This document shows, piece by piece, positions 42,446-51,972 of a DNA stretch of 64,000 bases. This DNA is from JBCBKL01 sp963922565 (lineage in GTDB: Bacteria > Pseudomonadota > Alphaproteobacteria > Rhodobacterales > Rhodobacteraceae). The notes beneath the pieces were generated by a model that saw only the letters and a program-made list of their open reading frames with translations, did no database searches and was not told the DNA's origin. The first letter of the stretch is position 1; the number at the start of each line of letters is the position of its first letter. A program made the translations under genes and the position numbers. The stretch lies in the NCBI GenBank assembly GCA_963922565.1, contig CAWUIQ010000017.1:1-64000 (forward strand), in the 5' to 3' direction.

Positions 42446-43249
42446 TCATTTGCCCTGTCCGGCAACCGTTTCGGTTCCGCGGGTGAGGTAATAAGCGCCG
42501 AGGATCGGCAGGAACGTGACCAGCACCACGACGAGGGCCACCACGTTGGTCACGGGGCGCTGGCGCGGCCGCACGAGTTCTTCGAGCATCCAGATCGGCA
42601 AGGTCTGCTGTTGACCAGCCGTGAAAGTCGTGACGATCACCTCGTCAAAGCTGAGCGCAAAGGCCAGCATGCCACCGGCAAGCAAGGCGGTTGCCATGTT
42701 GGGCATGATCACAAAGCGCAGGGTTTGCCAGTAGGTGGCGCCCAGATCCATCGATGCCTCGATGAGGCTCGCGGATGTGCGGCGGAAACGGGCAACGGCG
42801 TTGTTGTAAACGACGACAATGCAGAACGTCGCATGGCCCAGGACGATCGTCCATGTGCTGAAGGGTATGTCGGCGATGTTGAAGGCCGAGCGTAGCGAGA
42901 TGCCGGTTATGATCCCCGGCAACGCAATTGGCAGAATTACGAGAAGCGAGATCGTCTCTCGTCCAAAGAACTGCGACCGCGCCACAGCGGCAGCGCAGAG
43001 CGTACCAAGCACGATAGCGATGGCCGTTGAGACCAGAGCGACCTGCAGAGACAGGCTCAGCGCCGCCCATACATCCGGCCGATTCCACGTGACCTCGAAC
43101 CATTTGAGCGTGAGACCGGGAGGCGGCCATTGATAGCTTTTGTCCTCGGTCGTGAAGGCATAGATAAAGATCAGCAGGATCGGCAGGTGAAGGAACAGGA
43201 GCCCCCCGACTGCCGCCATTCTGAGACCGAGAGACGCCTTAGAGTGCAT
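42446..43249 (-). CDS. ABC transporter permease (PotC-like)
   Basis: 267 aa with six hydrophobic segments. The EAA loop is seen as LIEASMDLGATYWQTLRFVIMPNM. I chose the start MHSKASLGLRMAAVGGL, which overlaps the previous permease by 11 bp; a longer frame upstream is not membrane-like. It is the second membrane component of the importer. Confidence 0.9.
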   Translation of the reverse strand: MHSKASLGLRMAAVGGLLFLHLPILLIFIYAFTTEDKSYQWPPPGLTLKWFEVTWNRPDVWAALSLSLQVALVSTAIAIVLGTLCAAAVARSQFFGRETISLLVILPIALPGIITGISLRSAFNIADIPFSTWTIVLGHATFCIVVVYNNAVARFRRTSASLIEASMDLGATYWQTLRFVIMPNMATALLAGGMLAFALSFDEVIVTTFTAGQQQTLPIWMLEELVRPRQRPVTNVVALVVVLVTFLPILGAYYLTRGTETVAGQGK

Positions 43250-44156
43250 CGAACGCCCCTGCTCTCTTGGCCAATGTAAGATAGATCCCCATGACCACGA
43301 TCGGCACGACCGCAAAGGCCGCCGCCAGGGGGATGTTGCCCGCCGTGCCCTGGAACTGATAGACCGCCTGACCGATCATACGGGCCGATGTGCCCACGAT
43401 CTGGGGGATGATGTAGTCACCCATGGTCAGCGAAAAGGTAAAGATGCTGCCAGCTATGATCCCAGGCAGCGCCAGGGGCAGGATCACATGCCGGAATGTC
43501 TGGCCGGGCCGGGCACCAAGATCGCCGCTGGCCTCAAGCATCGAGGGGGGAACCCGCTCGAGCGAGGCCTGAATGGGCAGGATCATGAAGGGCAGCCAGA
43601 CGTACAGGAAAACAAGGAAGGTGCCTGTCCAACTCACTGACAGCGAATTGCCCCCAATCACGGGGATGGCAAGATAGGCCTCGAGCACCCAGGCGAGATG
43701 CAGCGTTTCAAACAGCCAGTTGAGGATGCCCTCCTTGGCAAGGATCAGCTTCCAAGAATACACCTTGACCAGATAGCTCGACCACAGCGGCAGCATCACA
43801 CCAAGATAGAACACCGCCTTCCAGCGCCCCGTCGCGTAGCGGGCGGCGTAGTAAGCTATTGGAAAGGCGACAATAGCAGCACCGATGGTGACGGCGGATG
43901 CCATCGCAATGGTCCGCAAAAGGATGTCGAAATTCGACGCGCGCAGCAGTTCGCCATAGGTTTTGAGCGTGAACTCGTAATTGATGAGCCCCGAAAACTC
44001 GTCGATTGAAAAGAAGCTCTGCGCCAGAAGCGCGAAGAGCGACCCGAGGTAAACGATCCCCAGCCAAAGCAGGGGCGGCGCGACCAACAGCAGCAAAAGA
44101 AGGTTTGGACGCCGCCAGAGCGCATCCGAAATGGGGGCGCGCGCGACGTCAGCCAT
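43239..44156 (-). CDS. ABC transporter permease (PotB-like)
   Basis: 305 aa with about six hydrophobic segments. The EAA loop reads LEASGDLGARPGQTFRHVILPLALPG. I chose the ATG (MADVARAPISDALW); a GTG two codons earlier is also possible. It overlaps the ATPase gene and belongs with PotC to a spermidine/putrescine-type or betaine-type importer. Confidence 0.9.
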   Translation of the reverse strand: MADVARAPISDALWRRPNLLLLLLVAPPLLWLGIVYLGSLFALLAQSFFSIDEFSGLINYEFTLKTYGELLRASNFDILLRTIAMASAVTIGAAIVAFPIAYYAARYATGRWKAVFYLGVMLPLWSSYLVKVYSWKLILAKEGILNWLFETLHLAWVLEAYLAIPVIGGNSLSVSWTGTFLVFLYVWLPFMILPIQASLERVPPSMLEASGDLGARPGQTFRHVILPLALPGIIAGSIFTFSLTMGDYIIPQIVGTSARMIGQAVYQFQGTAGNIPLAAAFAVVPIVVMGIYLTLAKRAGAFDAL

Positions 44157-45189
44157 TGTCACGCTTCATGATATGCAACGCATCGGGCGCCCAAGTGAGT
44201 GAGACCGTCGCACCGGTTTCGGGTACCGGTACGCCCTTTGGGATCAGGACCTTTATTGTCAGATTCTCACAGATCACCTCGACCCGCGTTGCGGAGCCAA
44301 GAAACGCCTGCCCTGCCACAACGCCTGAGAGTGGGCCATCGCCGATGCGGATCGCCTCCGGGCGCAGGCAGGCCGGAGCGTTTTGACCGGTCAGACGTTC
44401 CACGAGATCTGCAGGCAGCACGTTGGAGGACCCGACAAAATCCGCGACAAAGGGCGTTTCGGGCCTGTCATAGACATCTTCCGGGCGTCCAACCTGCTGG
44501 ATCCGCCCGTTGTTGAAAACAGCGACGCGATCGGCCATCGACAGCGCCTCGCCCTGATCATGCGTTACAAAGACAAACGCGATGCCAAGGCGGCGTTGCA
44601 GGGTTTTGAGTTCACCCTGCATCTGCTCGCGCAGCTTGAGATCCAGCGCGCCCAGAGGTTCATCAAGCAGCAGCACCTTGGGTTGCATGACCAGAGCGCG
44701 GGCCAAGGCAACGCGCTGGCGCTGACCACCAGAGAGCTCGGAAGGTTTGCGATCACCGAACCCGGCCAGAGCCACAAGAGACAAGGCTTCTTCTGCGGCG
44801 GCCCGGCGCGCCGCCTTGGTATCGCCACGGACCATCAGCCCATAGGCCACGTTGTCCCGGACGTTTAGGTGGGGAAACAGGGCATAGTCCTGAAACACCG
44901 TATTCACCGGACGCCGATAAGGCGGCGTTGCGGTCGCATCCTCGTCAAATATCGTGATCCTGCCAGCCGTCGGCTGCTCGAAGCCGGCGATCAGGCGCAG
45001 ACAGGTTGTCTTGCCCGAGCCCGACGGCCCCAAAAGCGCGAAAAACTCCCCTGCTCCGATGGTCAAATCCACGGCATCCACCGCGCGCACCGACCCGAAA
45101 TGACGCGACACGCCGTCGAACCTGATTGCAGCGGCCATGCCGGGCTTGCCGTCTTGCGCGACGCCTTGGGCGCCACGCAATCCGGTCAT
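44149..45189 (-). CDS. ABC transporter ATP-binding protein (PotA-like)
   Basis: 346 aa. Walker A is GPSGSGKTTCLRLIAG, the signature is LSGGQRQRVALARAL, Walker B is VLLLDEPLGALD, and the switch His is VTHDQGEA. A C-terminal TOBE-like domain ends ATVSLTWAPDALHIMKRDNG. I chose the start MTGLRGAQGV, with GGTGA upstream; a later Met (MAAAIRF) is possible. It lies between the binding-protein and permease genes. Confidence 0.93.
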   Translation of the reverse strand: MTGLRGAQGVAQDGKPGMAAAIRFDGVSRHFGSVRAVDAVDLTIGAGEFFALLGPSGSGKTTCLRLIAGFEQPTAGRITIFDEDATATPPYRRPVNTVFQDYALFPHLNVRDNVAYGLMVRGDTKAARRAAAEEALSLVALAGFGDRKPSELSGGQRQRVALARALVMQPKVLLLDEPLGALDLKLREQMQGELKTLQRRLGIAFVFVTHDQGEALSMADRVAVFNNGRIQQVGRPEDVYDRPETPFVADFVGSSNVLPADLVERLTGQNAPACLRPEAIRIGDGPLSGVVAGQAFLGSATRVEVICENLTIKVLIPKGVPVPETGATVSLTWAPDALHIMKRDNG

Positions 45190-45193
45190 TGGA

Positions 45194-46357
45194 TCACCGT
45201 CCACCAATGACGCCAATATAGTCAGAGACCCAGCGGTAATACGGCACGCATTCGTTCTGGCTTTCGCAGCTGGTGACAGGCGTCGTCCAGAAGCGGACCT
45301 TATCGAAGTCGTCAAAGCCGTTCTTGGTGCAACCCTCCGCCGTCTGCATGCCGCGTCCATCGGTACAGGCCGCGGGGACTGCAGGGTTCGCGCCGAACCA
45401 GACCGACAGATCGGACATCAGGTTCGATGACAGGGTGTGCTCCATCCACATGTAGGCGCAGTTGGGGTTTTCGCTGTCGACATGCATCATCGTGGTATCG
45501 GCCCATCCCGTCACGCCTTCTTCCGGAATGACGCTGGCGATCGGAGCCTCGTCCCCCTGCAACAGGTTCACCTGGAAAGGCCACGATCCGGAGGCCGCCA
45601 TACCTTCGTTCTTAAAGTCGTCGATTTGAATAAAGGCATCATGCCAGTAGCGGCTGACCAGCTTGCGCTGCTCGCGCAGAAGATCGAGCGCGGCGGCGTA
45701 TTGATCGGGGTTCAGCTCGTAAGGCGAGACGATGCCAAGCTCCGGCTTGTGGGTCATCAGGTACATCGCCGCATCCGCGATGTGGATCGGGCCGTCATAG
45801 GCCTGCACCCTGCCCACATTGGTCTGACCGTCGGGCAAGGTTTGCTCTTCAAATACGACCGACCACGATGTCGGCGGGCTGTCCCCAAACACGTCCGTCG
45901 AATACATCAGGACGTTCGGGCCCCACATGTAGGGCGTGCCATAGTTCTTCCCGTCGACATAGTGCCAGGGCGCCTGCTTGAGCCGATCATCGATCGTGTC
46001 CCAGCTTGGGATTAGGCTGGTGTTGATCGGTTGAACCCGCTTGCCCGCAACCATGCGCAGGCTCGCATCACCCGAAGCGGTTACCAGATCAAAGCCGCCT
46101 TCGTTCATTAGGGCGACCATCTCGTCCGAGGTATTGGCCGTTTTCACATTGACCATGCATCCGGTCGCCTCTTCGAAGCTGGTCACCCAGTCGAAAGCCT
46201 CAACCGTCTCACCACGCTCGATGTAACCGGGCCAGGCGACGATATTCAGCTGACCTTCACCCGCACCAAGGTCGGTCACCATTTCAGCCGCAAGAGGCTG
46301 TGCGATCATGGCAGCGACCACCCCAAAGGAGGCCGTTGCATTTAAAATGCGCTTCAT
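45194..46357 (-). CDS. Extracellular solute-binding protein (PotD-like)
   Basis: 387 aa. The signal peptide MKRILNATASFGVVAAMIAQPLAA is followed by EGQLNIVAWPGYIERGETV, with EEATGCMVNVKTANTSDEMV typical of polyamine-type binding proteins. There is a Cys pair near the end (SCESQNEC). GGGAG precedes the ATG. The ligand may be a polyamine or a betaine-like amine. It is the first transporter gene, after lysR. Confidence 0.9.
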   Translation of the reverse strand: MKRILNATASFGVVAAMIAQPLAAEMVTDLGAGEGQLNIVAWPGYIERGETVEAFDWVTSFEEATGCMVNVKTANTSDEMVALMNEGGFDLVTASGDASLRMVAGKRVQPINTSLIPSWDTIDDRLKQAPWHYVDGKNYGTPYMWGPNVLMYSTDVFGDSPPTSWSVVFEEQTLPDGQTNVGRVQAYDGPIHIADAAMYLMTHKPELGIVSPYELNPDQYAAALDLLREQRKLVSRYWHDAFIQIDDFKNEGMAASGSWPFQVNLLQGDEAPIASVIPEEGVTGWADTTMMHVDSENPNCAYMWMEHTLSSNLMSDLSVWFGANPAVPAACTDGRGMQTAEGCTKNGFDDFDKVRFWTTPVTSCESQNECVPYYRWVSDYIGVIGGR

Positions 46358-46436
46358 CCCGCAAACTCCCTGTTTGGTATCTTTGGGGAGCATGTAGAAG
46401 CGTCGTGATTAAGGCCAATTCAATTTTCCGCAGCAT

Positions 46437-46457
46437 GATATCGGAAACTCCGATATC
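46437..46457. promoter_or_regulatory. Perfect palindrome between lysR and the transporter operon
   Basis: GATATCGGA (46437-46445) and its complement TCCGATATC (46449-46457) with a 3-bp centre. It begins 1 bp after the lysR stop and contains a T-N11-A core. It may be the operator of the transporter operon or a transcript hairpin; no U-tract follows. Confidence 0.5.
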
Positions 46458-47366
46458 TTAACGCAACCTCGGTGCATGAAAGCTCTGTGCAACCGAAAGG
46501 AAGGATTTGGTAGCCTCGGAAACCTTCGCACCCCGCCTCCAGACCAGACCCACCTGTATCACCGGCAACTTGGTCGAGACATCCCGGCTGTCGATCCTGT
46601 CGCCCTCCAGCGACCACGGGCGATAGACGAGATCCGGCAGGAACGAAACACCTGCGCCACTGGCCACAAGCGACCTGACAGCCTCGACAGATCGTGTCCG
46701 AAAGGCGATGCGCGGCTTGACAGGAAAGCTCGACATCAGCCGCCCCGCCTCTTCCTGCATCTCGTCCACGTCGAGCACGATCTGCGCCTCATGGGCAAGA
46801 TCTTCGAGCGAAATGGACTCGAGTGCGGAGAGCGGATGGCCAAGCGGCAGCCAAAGCCGGTACGGCGAGACCGCAAGCAGTTCGGAGTTGAGTGCTGCCG
46901 GATTACGCAGACGATCCAATAGCATCACGGATACGTCCAACTCGCCACCCACCAGCAGATGTTCGAGGTATTCGGGGCTGTCTTCTAGCGCGCTCACTTC
47001 GATCTCGGGCTGCGCCCGGCGGAAGCGAGACAGTAGGTCCGACAGGACATAGCCGGAGGTCAACGAGGTCACGCCGATATTTAGGCGGCCCGCGGTATTG
47101 ATGTATTCACGGGCCAGGCTGAGTTCCGCGTTCGAAATCTCGGCCAGGATCGCCTTGGCGTGGCGCATGAAGATGTGGCCGTGATGGGTCACCTCCACCC
47201 CACGCCTGCGCCGTTCGAAAAGCTTGAGACCCAGATGGCCTTCGAGCTCCTTGATCGCTTCGGTCAGGGTGCTTTGCGAAATCGCGAGCTCGATCGCGGC
47301 CCGACTGAAAGACCCATGTTCCGCCACCCCGACAAAGTATCTGGCCTGTTTCAGGGTGAACGACAT
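46458..47366 (-). CDS. LysR-family transcriptional regulator of the transporter operon
   Basis: 302 aa. The helix-turn-helix lies in FVGVAEHGSFSRAAIELAISQSTLTEAIKELEGHLG. The effector domain begins RLNIGVTSLTSGYVL and ends SFLPDLVYRPW onward. It lies upstream of potD on the same strand, with a palindrome between them. It is likely an activator of uptake and aldehyde oxidation genes. Confidence 0.9.
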   Translation of the reverse strand: MSFTLKQARYFVGVAEHGSFSRAAIELAISQSTLTEAIKELEGHLGLKLFERRRRGVEVTHHGHIFMRHAKAILAEISNAELSLAREYINTAGRLNIGVTSLTSGYVLSDLLSRFRRAQPEIEVSALEDSPEYLEHLLVGGELDVSVMLLDRLRNPAALNSELLAVSPYRLWLPLGHPLSALESISLEDLAHEAQIVLDVDEMQEEAGRLMSSFPVKPRIAFRTRSVEAVRSLVASGAGVSFLPDLVYRPWSLEGDRIDSRDVSTKLPVIQVGLVWRRGAKVSEATKSFLSVAQSFHAPRLR

Positions 47367-47691
47367 ATGGCCTTTGAAACTTTCCCGCTAAGACGCCAGC
47401 GAAGGATAGGACATACGCAGCCAAGCAGCAAACCAGAGAAGACCCCCTGAAACGGCTTCGTTACCAAGCCAGAACCAAAAGGCCCGGTTTCAGCGCGCGG
47501 CGCTTGGTGTGGAGGCACCGTAACGACTGATAAGGCTGCCGGTCGTTATGGACCGCGCATTTTGATGTGATAAACGCGAACGGGTGGAGACGAGACTTAC
47601 GTTTGGCACAAGTCCAATGGGACTGCCCCGGGTTGGGCAGCAAGAAACACAGAGAGGCCGTGCGGCAGGTCCGAAACCGGGGGAGCGGTAC
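47367..47691. other. Intergenic region between lysR and the SMP-30 gene
   Basis: A 325-bp gap with divergent genes on its two sides. It contains TAACGAC at 47521-47527 and its complement GTCGTTA at 47542-47548, a 7-bp inverted repeat with a 14-bp spacer that could be an operator. I see no convincing gene; a longer in-frame reading of the SMP-30 gene into this gap lacks a ribosome site. Confidence 0.5.
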
Positions 47692-48615
47692 ATGTCATTG
47701 AAACTGGAAGAGGTTTGCAACGGCCTCGGCTTCCCGGAGGGTCCGGTGGCCATGCAGGACGGCTCCTTGCTGTTTGTCGATATCAAGGAACAGACCCTCG
47801 TGAGGCTGGGTGTCGACGGCACGGTCAGCGTGGTGGCTGAAATCCCGGGCGGGCCTAACGGCGTCGCCATCGGACCAGATGGGGCGGCCTATGTTTGCAA
47901 CAATGGCGGGGTCTATAGCTTTGTGCCCTACGGCCCGGACGAGATCACCGTGCCTGCGCCGATCCGACCGCATTACAAGGGCGGATCCGTGCACCGCGTT
48001 GATCTCGCGACCGGAAAGGTCACCCAGCTCTTTGACAGCTATAAAGGCGAGCGCCTGATTGCACCGGACGATATCGTGTTCGACAAGGCTGGCGGCTTTT
48101 GGTTCACAGATACCGGTATCCAGGACGAAACCTCGACGCGCTACGGCGGACTCTATTATGCCAGCATCGATGGCAAGACGCTGCTCAAGGCGGCAACGAT
48201 CCCGATGCCGAACGGTGTTGGCCTCTCGCCCGACGGCAAGACTGTCTACGTCTCGGACACGGTTTTCGGCAGGCTCTGGGCGATGGAAATCACCGGGCCC
48301 GGCACGGTCAGCCCGGGGCCGATGCCCGGCATGCCCGGCAATGTCGTGCAAACCTTACCGGGGTATCAATGGCTAGACAGCCTCAAGGTCGAGGAAAGCG
48401 GTCGTGTCCTTGTCGGGACCCTTTTCAACGGTGGGATCACGGTCTTCAGCCCTGATGGCTCGACCGAGCATGTCGCCATCCCCGATCTCTTCACGACCAA
48501 CATGTGCTTTGGGGGCAGCGATATGCGCGACCTCTGGATCACCGCGTCGAGCACGGGCAAGATCTACAAGACCCGCTGGCCGCGTCCGGGCCTGAAACTG
48601 GCCTACCGCGTTTAA
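47692..48615 (+). CDS. SMP-30/gluconolactonase family protein
   Basis: 307 aa, a six-bladed propeller. LGFPEGPVAMQDGSLLFVDI holds the first metal Glu, then PGGPNGVAIGPDGAAYVCNN and MPNGVGLSPDGKTVYVSDT (Asn and Asp metal ligands). The start MSLKLEEVCNG has GGGGGAG upstream. Probably a sugar or aldonolactone hydrolase; substrate unknown. Confidence 0.88.
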   Translation: MSLKLEEVCNGLGFPEGPVAMQDGSLLFVDIKEQTLVRLGVDGTVSVVAEIPGGPNGVAIGPDGAAYVCNNGGVYSFVPYGPDEITVPAPIRPHYKGGSVHRVDLATGKVTQLFDSYKGERLIAPDDIVFDKAGGFWFTDTGIQDETSTRYGGLYYASIDGKTLLKAATIPMPNGVGLSPDGKTVYVSDTVFGRLWAMEITGPGTVSPGPMPGMPGNVVQTLPGYQWLDSLKVEESGRVLVGTLFNGGITVFSPDGSTEHVAIPDLFTTNMCFGGSDMRDLWITASSTGKIYKTRWPRPGLKLAYRV

Positions 48616-48699
48616 CCCCCCGGTCGTCCTCAAGGCCTTTAGCAAGCCGTTAATTCTGGTGCCGCATCAGGTCCAAAAACACCCCCAGATTTCCGCACT

Positions 48700-48728
48700 T
48701 TGACCGCACCGGTCTTACAGCTTACGCT
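48700..48728 (+). promoter_or_regulatory. Candidate promoter of the large cyclase gene
   Basis: TTGACC at 48700-48705 and TACGCT at 48723-48728 are 17 bp apart, 43 bp before the ATG. Proposed by spacing. Confidence 0.4.
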
Positions 48729-48771
48729 AGCAACCGGCGGCGAGACAGTAAGGTAGCAAATCAGCCTTCGC

Positions 48772-51700
48772 ATGATCGAAGACCTAGCGAGCACATCTTC
48801 GGCGCAGTCCGACCCGGGCGAGCGCCGCCAGGTTTCGGTCCTGTTCGCCGATATCGCCGGCTACACGGCGATCTCGGCCGAACTGGGCGAAGAGAAAACG
48901 CTCGACTTCGTCCGCAAAGCCTATGGCATCCTTTCGCAGACCATCGACCGGTATGGCGGTTCGACCCGCGATTTCGCGGGCGACGGTATCATGGCCCTGT
49001 TCGGCGTACGCGAGGCACTGGAGAATGGCGCCCTGCGTGCCTGCCGGGCAGCCCTCGAAATCAACGAAGCCTTCGCCGAAGCCGCCAAAGACTTCGAGGC
49101 CCGTTTCGGGGTACGGCCCAACGTACGCGTGGGCGTAAGTTCCGGAACGGCACTCGTGGCAGCGGTGGCAGGCGAAGGTAGCCCGGCCACCGCGTTCGGC
49201 AGCACGGTCAACCTTGCATCCCGTATCGAGAGCCTGGCCCCGCCCGGCGGCTGCCTTATCTGCGATGCGACCCGGCGCCTTGTCGAATGGCTGGCCGACC
49301 TGAGCTTTGCCGGCGAATACTCCATCAAGGGGTTCAGCAAGCCGCGCAAACTCTGGACGCTTCAGGCCATCCGGAAGAACGCGACCCGCTTCGATGCATC
49401 CTTGGCGCAGGGTCTGAGCGGCTATGTCGGGCGCATGGCCGAACTCCGCCGCCTCTCTGCTGCGCTGGCCCGCGCGAATGATGATCTTGCGCTGGTCGAT
49501 CTGGTCGGTGAGCCCGGCCTTGGCAAGACACGGCTCGTATTTGAATTCCTTCAGCATGTGCCAGAAGATGAAGCGACGGTCGTCGCCGGACAGTGCTCGG
49601 CAGATGGCCAACAGGTCCCGTTTCTGCCGATCCTGGAAATGGTTCGGACGTCTTTCAACATTCGCGACGGGGACGATCCGTCGGAAGTGGCCCGCAAGCT
49701 CGAGAAGGGCCTGGCGCGGTCAGATCTGGACACCGAAGAGAACCTTGCCTTGCTGCTCAACCTACTGGGGCAGAACCCGCAGAACGCGGCGCTTGACGGT
49801 CTTGATGGCGTCCTGATCGGCCTGCGCACCCGTGCTTTGCTGCCCAAGCTGCTTCAGAAGCGGTGTGAGCAAGAGAAGATGATCCTCGTGCTCGAGGATG
49901 CGCATTGGATCGACAGCGCCACCGAGGGCTTGCTGAACGCGTTGGTTGAGGCGGGTGCACCGTCAAACCTGATGATAATCCTGACCCGCAGGCCCGAATA
50001 CAAACCGAAATGGTTGAAACAGCCGGCTGTTGAAACGATTACCCTCGCCCCCCTCGCCGCAGAAGACATCGAGCATCTGGCACTCGGCCGTCTGTCCATC
50101 AACACGCTGCCCGAAGCGCTATCGCGGCAATTGACCGAACGCGCCGGGGGCAATCCGCTCTTTGGTGAAGAGATCCTGAGTTTCCTGCTCGACCAAGGTG
50201 CCTTGCGCATCGATGGGGGCGAGGCCAGTTTCGACGCCGACCTGGGCGAACACGCACTACCCGCCAGTATGCTCGACCTGCTCGCCGCCCGAACGGAACG
50301 GCTGGATCCACAGGATCGGGAACTTTTGCAGGCTGCATCGGTGATCGGCCGCCGTTTCGATCCGGGGCTGCTGTCGCAGGTCGTCGGGCGCCCAGACGAC
50401 ATTGGCGCGGGTCTGCAGCGCCTGCAGGCATTGGACATCCTCTTTCGCGAGGCGAACTCGTCGGATTACATCTTCAAACACGTGCTTCTGCGCGACTCCG
50501 TTTATCAGAGCTTGGTCACAGCCCGTCGCGCGGTTTTGCATCTTGCGACTGCGCACGCGCTGGAAGTCCGCAATTCCAACCAGTTGGAAGAAGTCGCGGA
50601 AACGCTGGCGCATCACTTTGGACATACCGATCGCACGGACGGGGCGTTCACCTACAACGCCATGGCCGGGGCAAAGAGCCTGGGTACCTATTCGCTGGAC
50701 GAAGCCAACCGGTACTTTGTTTCGGCGCTTGAGCTCTATCGCGACGACCCGAGTTGCGCGACGGATGTCCAGTTTGCCGCGCTCGTCGCGGATTTTGCCC
50801 TCTGTTCAAACATTTCGCTGCGGGTCACCGACTTTATCGAACGCGTCGAAAGCATAAGGCCGATCCTTGACAGCATGGGCGACAGCCGCAACCACGTCCT
50901 TTTTCTGCATCACTACGTGTCCTGCCTCGTATGCAACGGAAAATACCTGGAGGCCTATCGCGTCCAGCAGGATCTGACGGCCATGGCCGATCGTCTGGGC
51001 GATCCAGAGAGCAAGGCCTATGCAATGGTCAATGAGCTTTCTGTCTCGATCTACCATGCGCCCATTTCGAATGCGGCTTTCGAGGCAAAGACGAATGAGA
51101 TCGAGGGCGTCCTCGACACGTTCGAAGATGCCTATATCCAGAACTTCCACCTCGCGACGGTTGGCTGGAACGAGCTGACCCGGGGCCGTGTCAACGGTGC
51201 AAACGCCACCGCCGACAAGATGATCGAAATTGGCACCTCCCGGAACGATCCGCGATCGCTGGGATACGGGACCGCGATGAAGGCCCTGATCGCCATGGTC
51301 ACTGACGATCACGCCACGGCTTTGAAGATGGCAGAGGATGCGCGCGCGGCCTCGAGGGTCGAATTCGAACTCGCCATAGCCGAGGCCGCCCGTGTGAGTT
51401 CTCTTGTGCCCTTGGAGATGACCGGGGCGCTGGAGACGGTCGAGCGGCATATCGACGAATACGGCGCTAGGGGTCTTGGATTGTTCACGGCCGGGCCAGA
51501 AACCATGCTGGGTGTTGCCTATGCCATGAACGGGCAGATCACCCGAGGGCTTGAACAGATCGAGGGCGCCGTAAACCGGCGTGACGCCGAGGGCAGCCGC
51601 ACCGCGGCCGACTGGGCCCGTCTCTTTCTCTGTGAGATGTATCTCGCCATCCTGAGCGGCGAAGGCGGTGCGTCGCCCGTCGTTTTGCTGCGGAACATCG

Positions 51701-51960
51701 GGGCCATCGCGCGTGTGATGTTCTCGGGTCAAAAGCGGCTCATCTCCATGATCGAACTGGTGCGTCAGAACCCCCAGTTTGACGAAGATGGCCACTATAT
51801 CGCCCGTTGCGACATGATGATGGGCCTTCTTTACAAGGCCAAGAAAAAGAACGCATTGGCTGAGAAACATCTGACCATGGCCCGGCAAACCGTGGCCTCG
51901 GCCGGGCAGTCGCCCATGCTCGCCCGGATCGAAGCGGCCTTGGCAGACCTCGCTGCCTGA
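48772..51960 (+). CDS. Class III nucleotide cyclase fused to AAA/ATPase and TPR-like domains
   Basis: 1062 aa. The cyclase domain (about 18-195) contains metal Asp in SVLFADIAGYTAIS and RDFAGDGIMALFG, typical of adenylate/guanylate cyclases, with transition-state region FGSTVNLASRIESL. A P-loop follows near residue 245 (LVGEPGLGKTRLVFEFLQ), then an NTPase lid-like segment (MILVLEDAHWIDSATEG). The remainder resembles a tetratricopeptide helical domain. It is a cytoplasmic signalling protein in the cyclase/AAA/TPR architecture. The signal is not deducible. Confidence 0.9.
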   Translation: MIEDLASTSSAQSDPGERRQVSVLFADIAGYTAISAELGEEKTLDFVRKAYGILSQTIDRYGGSTRDFAGDGIMALFGVREALENGALRACRAALEINEAFAEAAKDFEARFGVRPNVRVGVSSGTALVAAVAGEGSPATAFGSTVNLASRIESLAPPGGCLICDATRRLVEWLADLSFAGEYSIKGFSKPRKLWTLQAIRKNATRFDASLAQGLSGYVGRMAELRRLSAALARANDDLALVDLVGEPGLGKTRLVFEFLQHVPEDEATVVAGQCSADGQQVPFLPILEMVRTSFNIRDGDDPSEVARKLEKGLARSDLDTEENLALLLNLLGQNPQNAALDGLDGVLIGLRTRALLPKLLQKRCEQEKMILVLEDAHWIDSATEGLLNALVEAGAPSNLMIILTRRPEYKPKWLKQPAVETITLAPLAAEDIEHLALGRLSINTLPEALSRQLTERAGGNPLFGEEILSFLLDQGALRIDGGEASFDADLGEHALPASMLDLLAARTERLDPQDRELLQAASVIGRRFDPGLLSQVVGRPDDIGAGLQRLQALDILFREANSSDYIFKHVLLRDSVYQSLVTARRAVLHLATAHALEVRNSNQLEEVAETLAHHFGHTDRTDGAFTYNAMAGAKSLGTYSLDEANRYFVSALELYRDDPSCATDVQFAALVADFALCSNISLRVTDFIERVESIRPILDSMGDSRNHVLFLHHYVSCLVCNGKYLEAYRVQQDLTAMADRLGDPESKAYAMVNELSVSIYHAPISNAAFEAKTNEIEGVLDTFEDAYIQNFHLATVGWNELTRGRVNGANATADKMIEIGTSRNDPRSLGYGTAMKALIAMVTDDHATALKMAEDARAASRVEFELAIAEAARVSSLVPLEMTGALETVERHIDEYGARGLGLFTAGPETMLGVAYAMNGQITRGLEQIEGAVNRRDAEGSRTAADWARLFLCEMYLAILSGEGGASPVVLLRNIGAIARVMFSGQKRLISMIELVRQNPQFDEDGHYIARCDMMMGLLYKAKKKNALAEKHLTMARQTVASAGQSPMLARIEAALADLAA

Positions 51961-51972
51961 CCGGGGGTCCGC

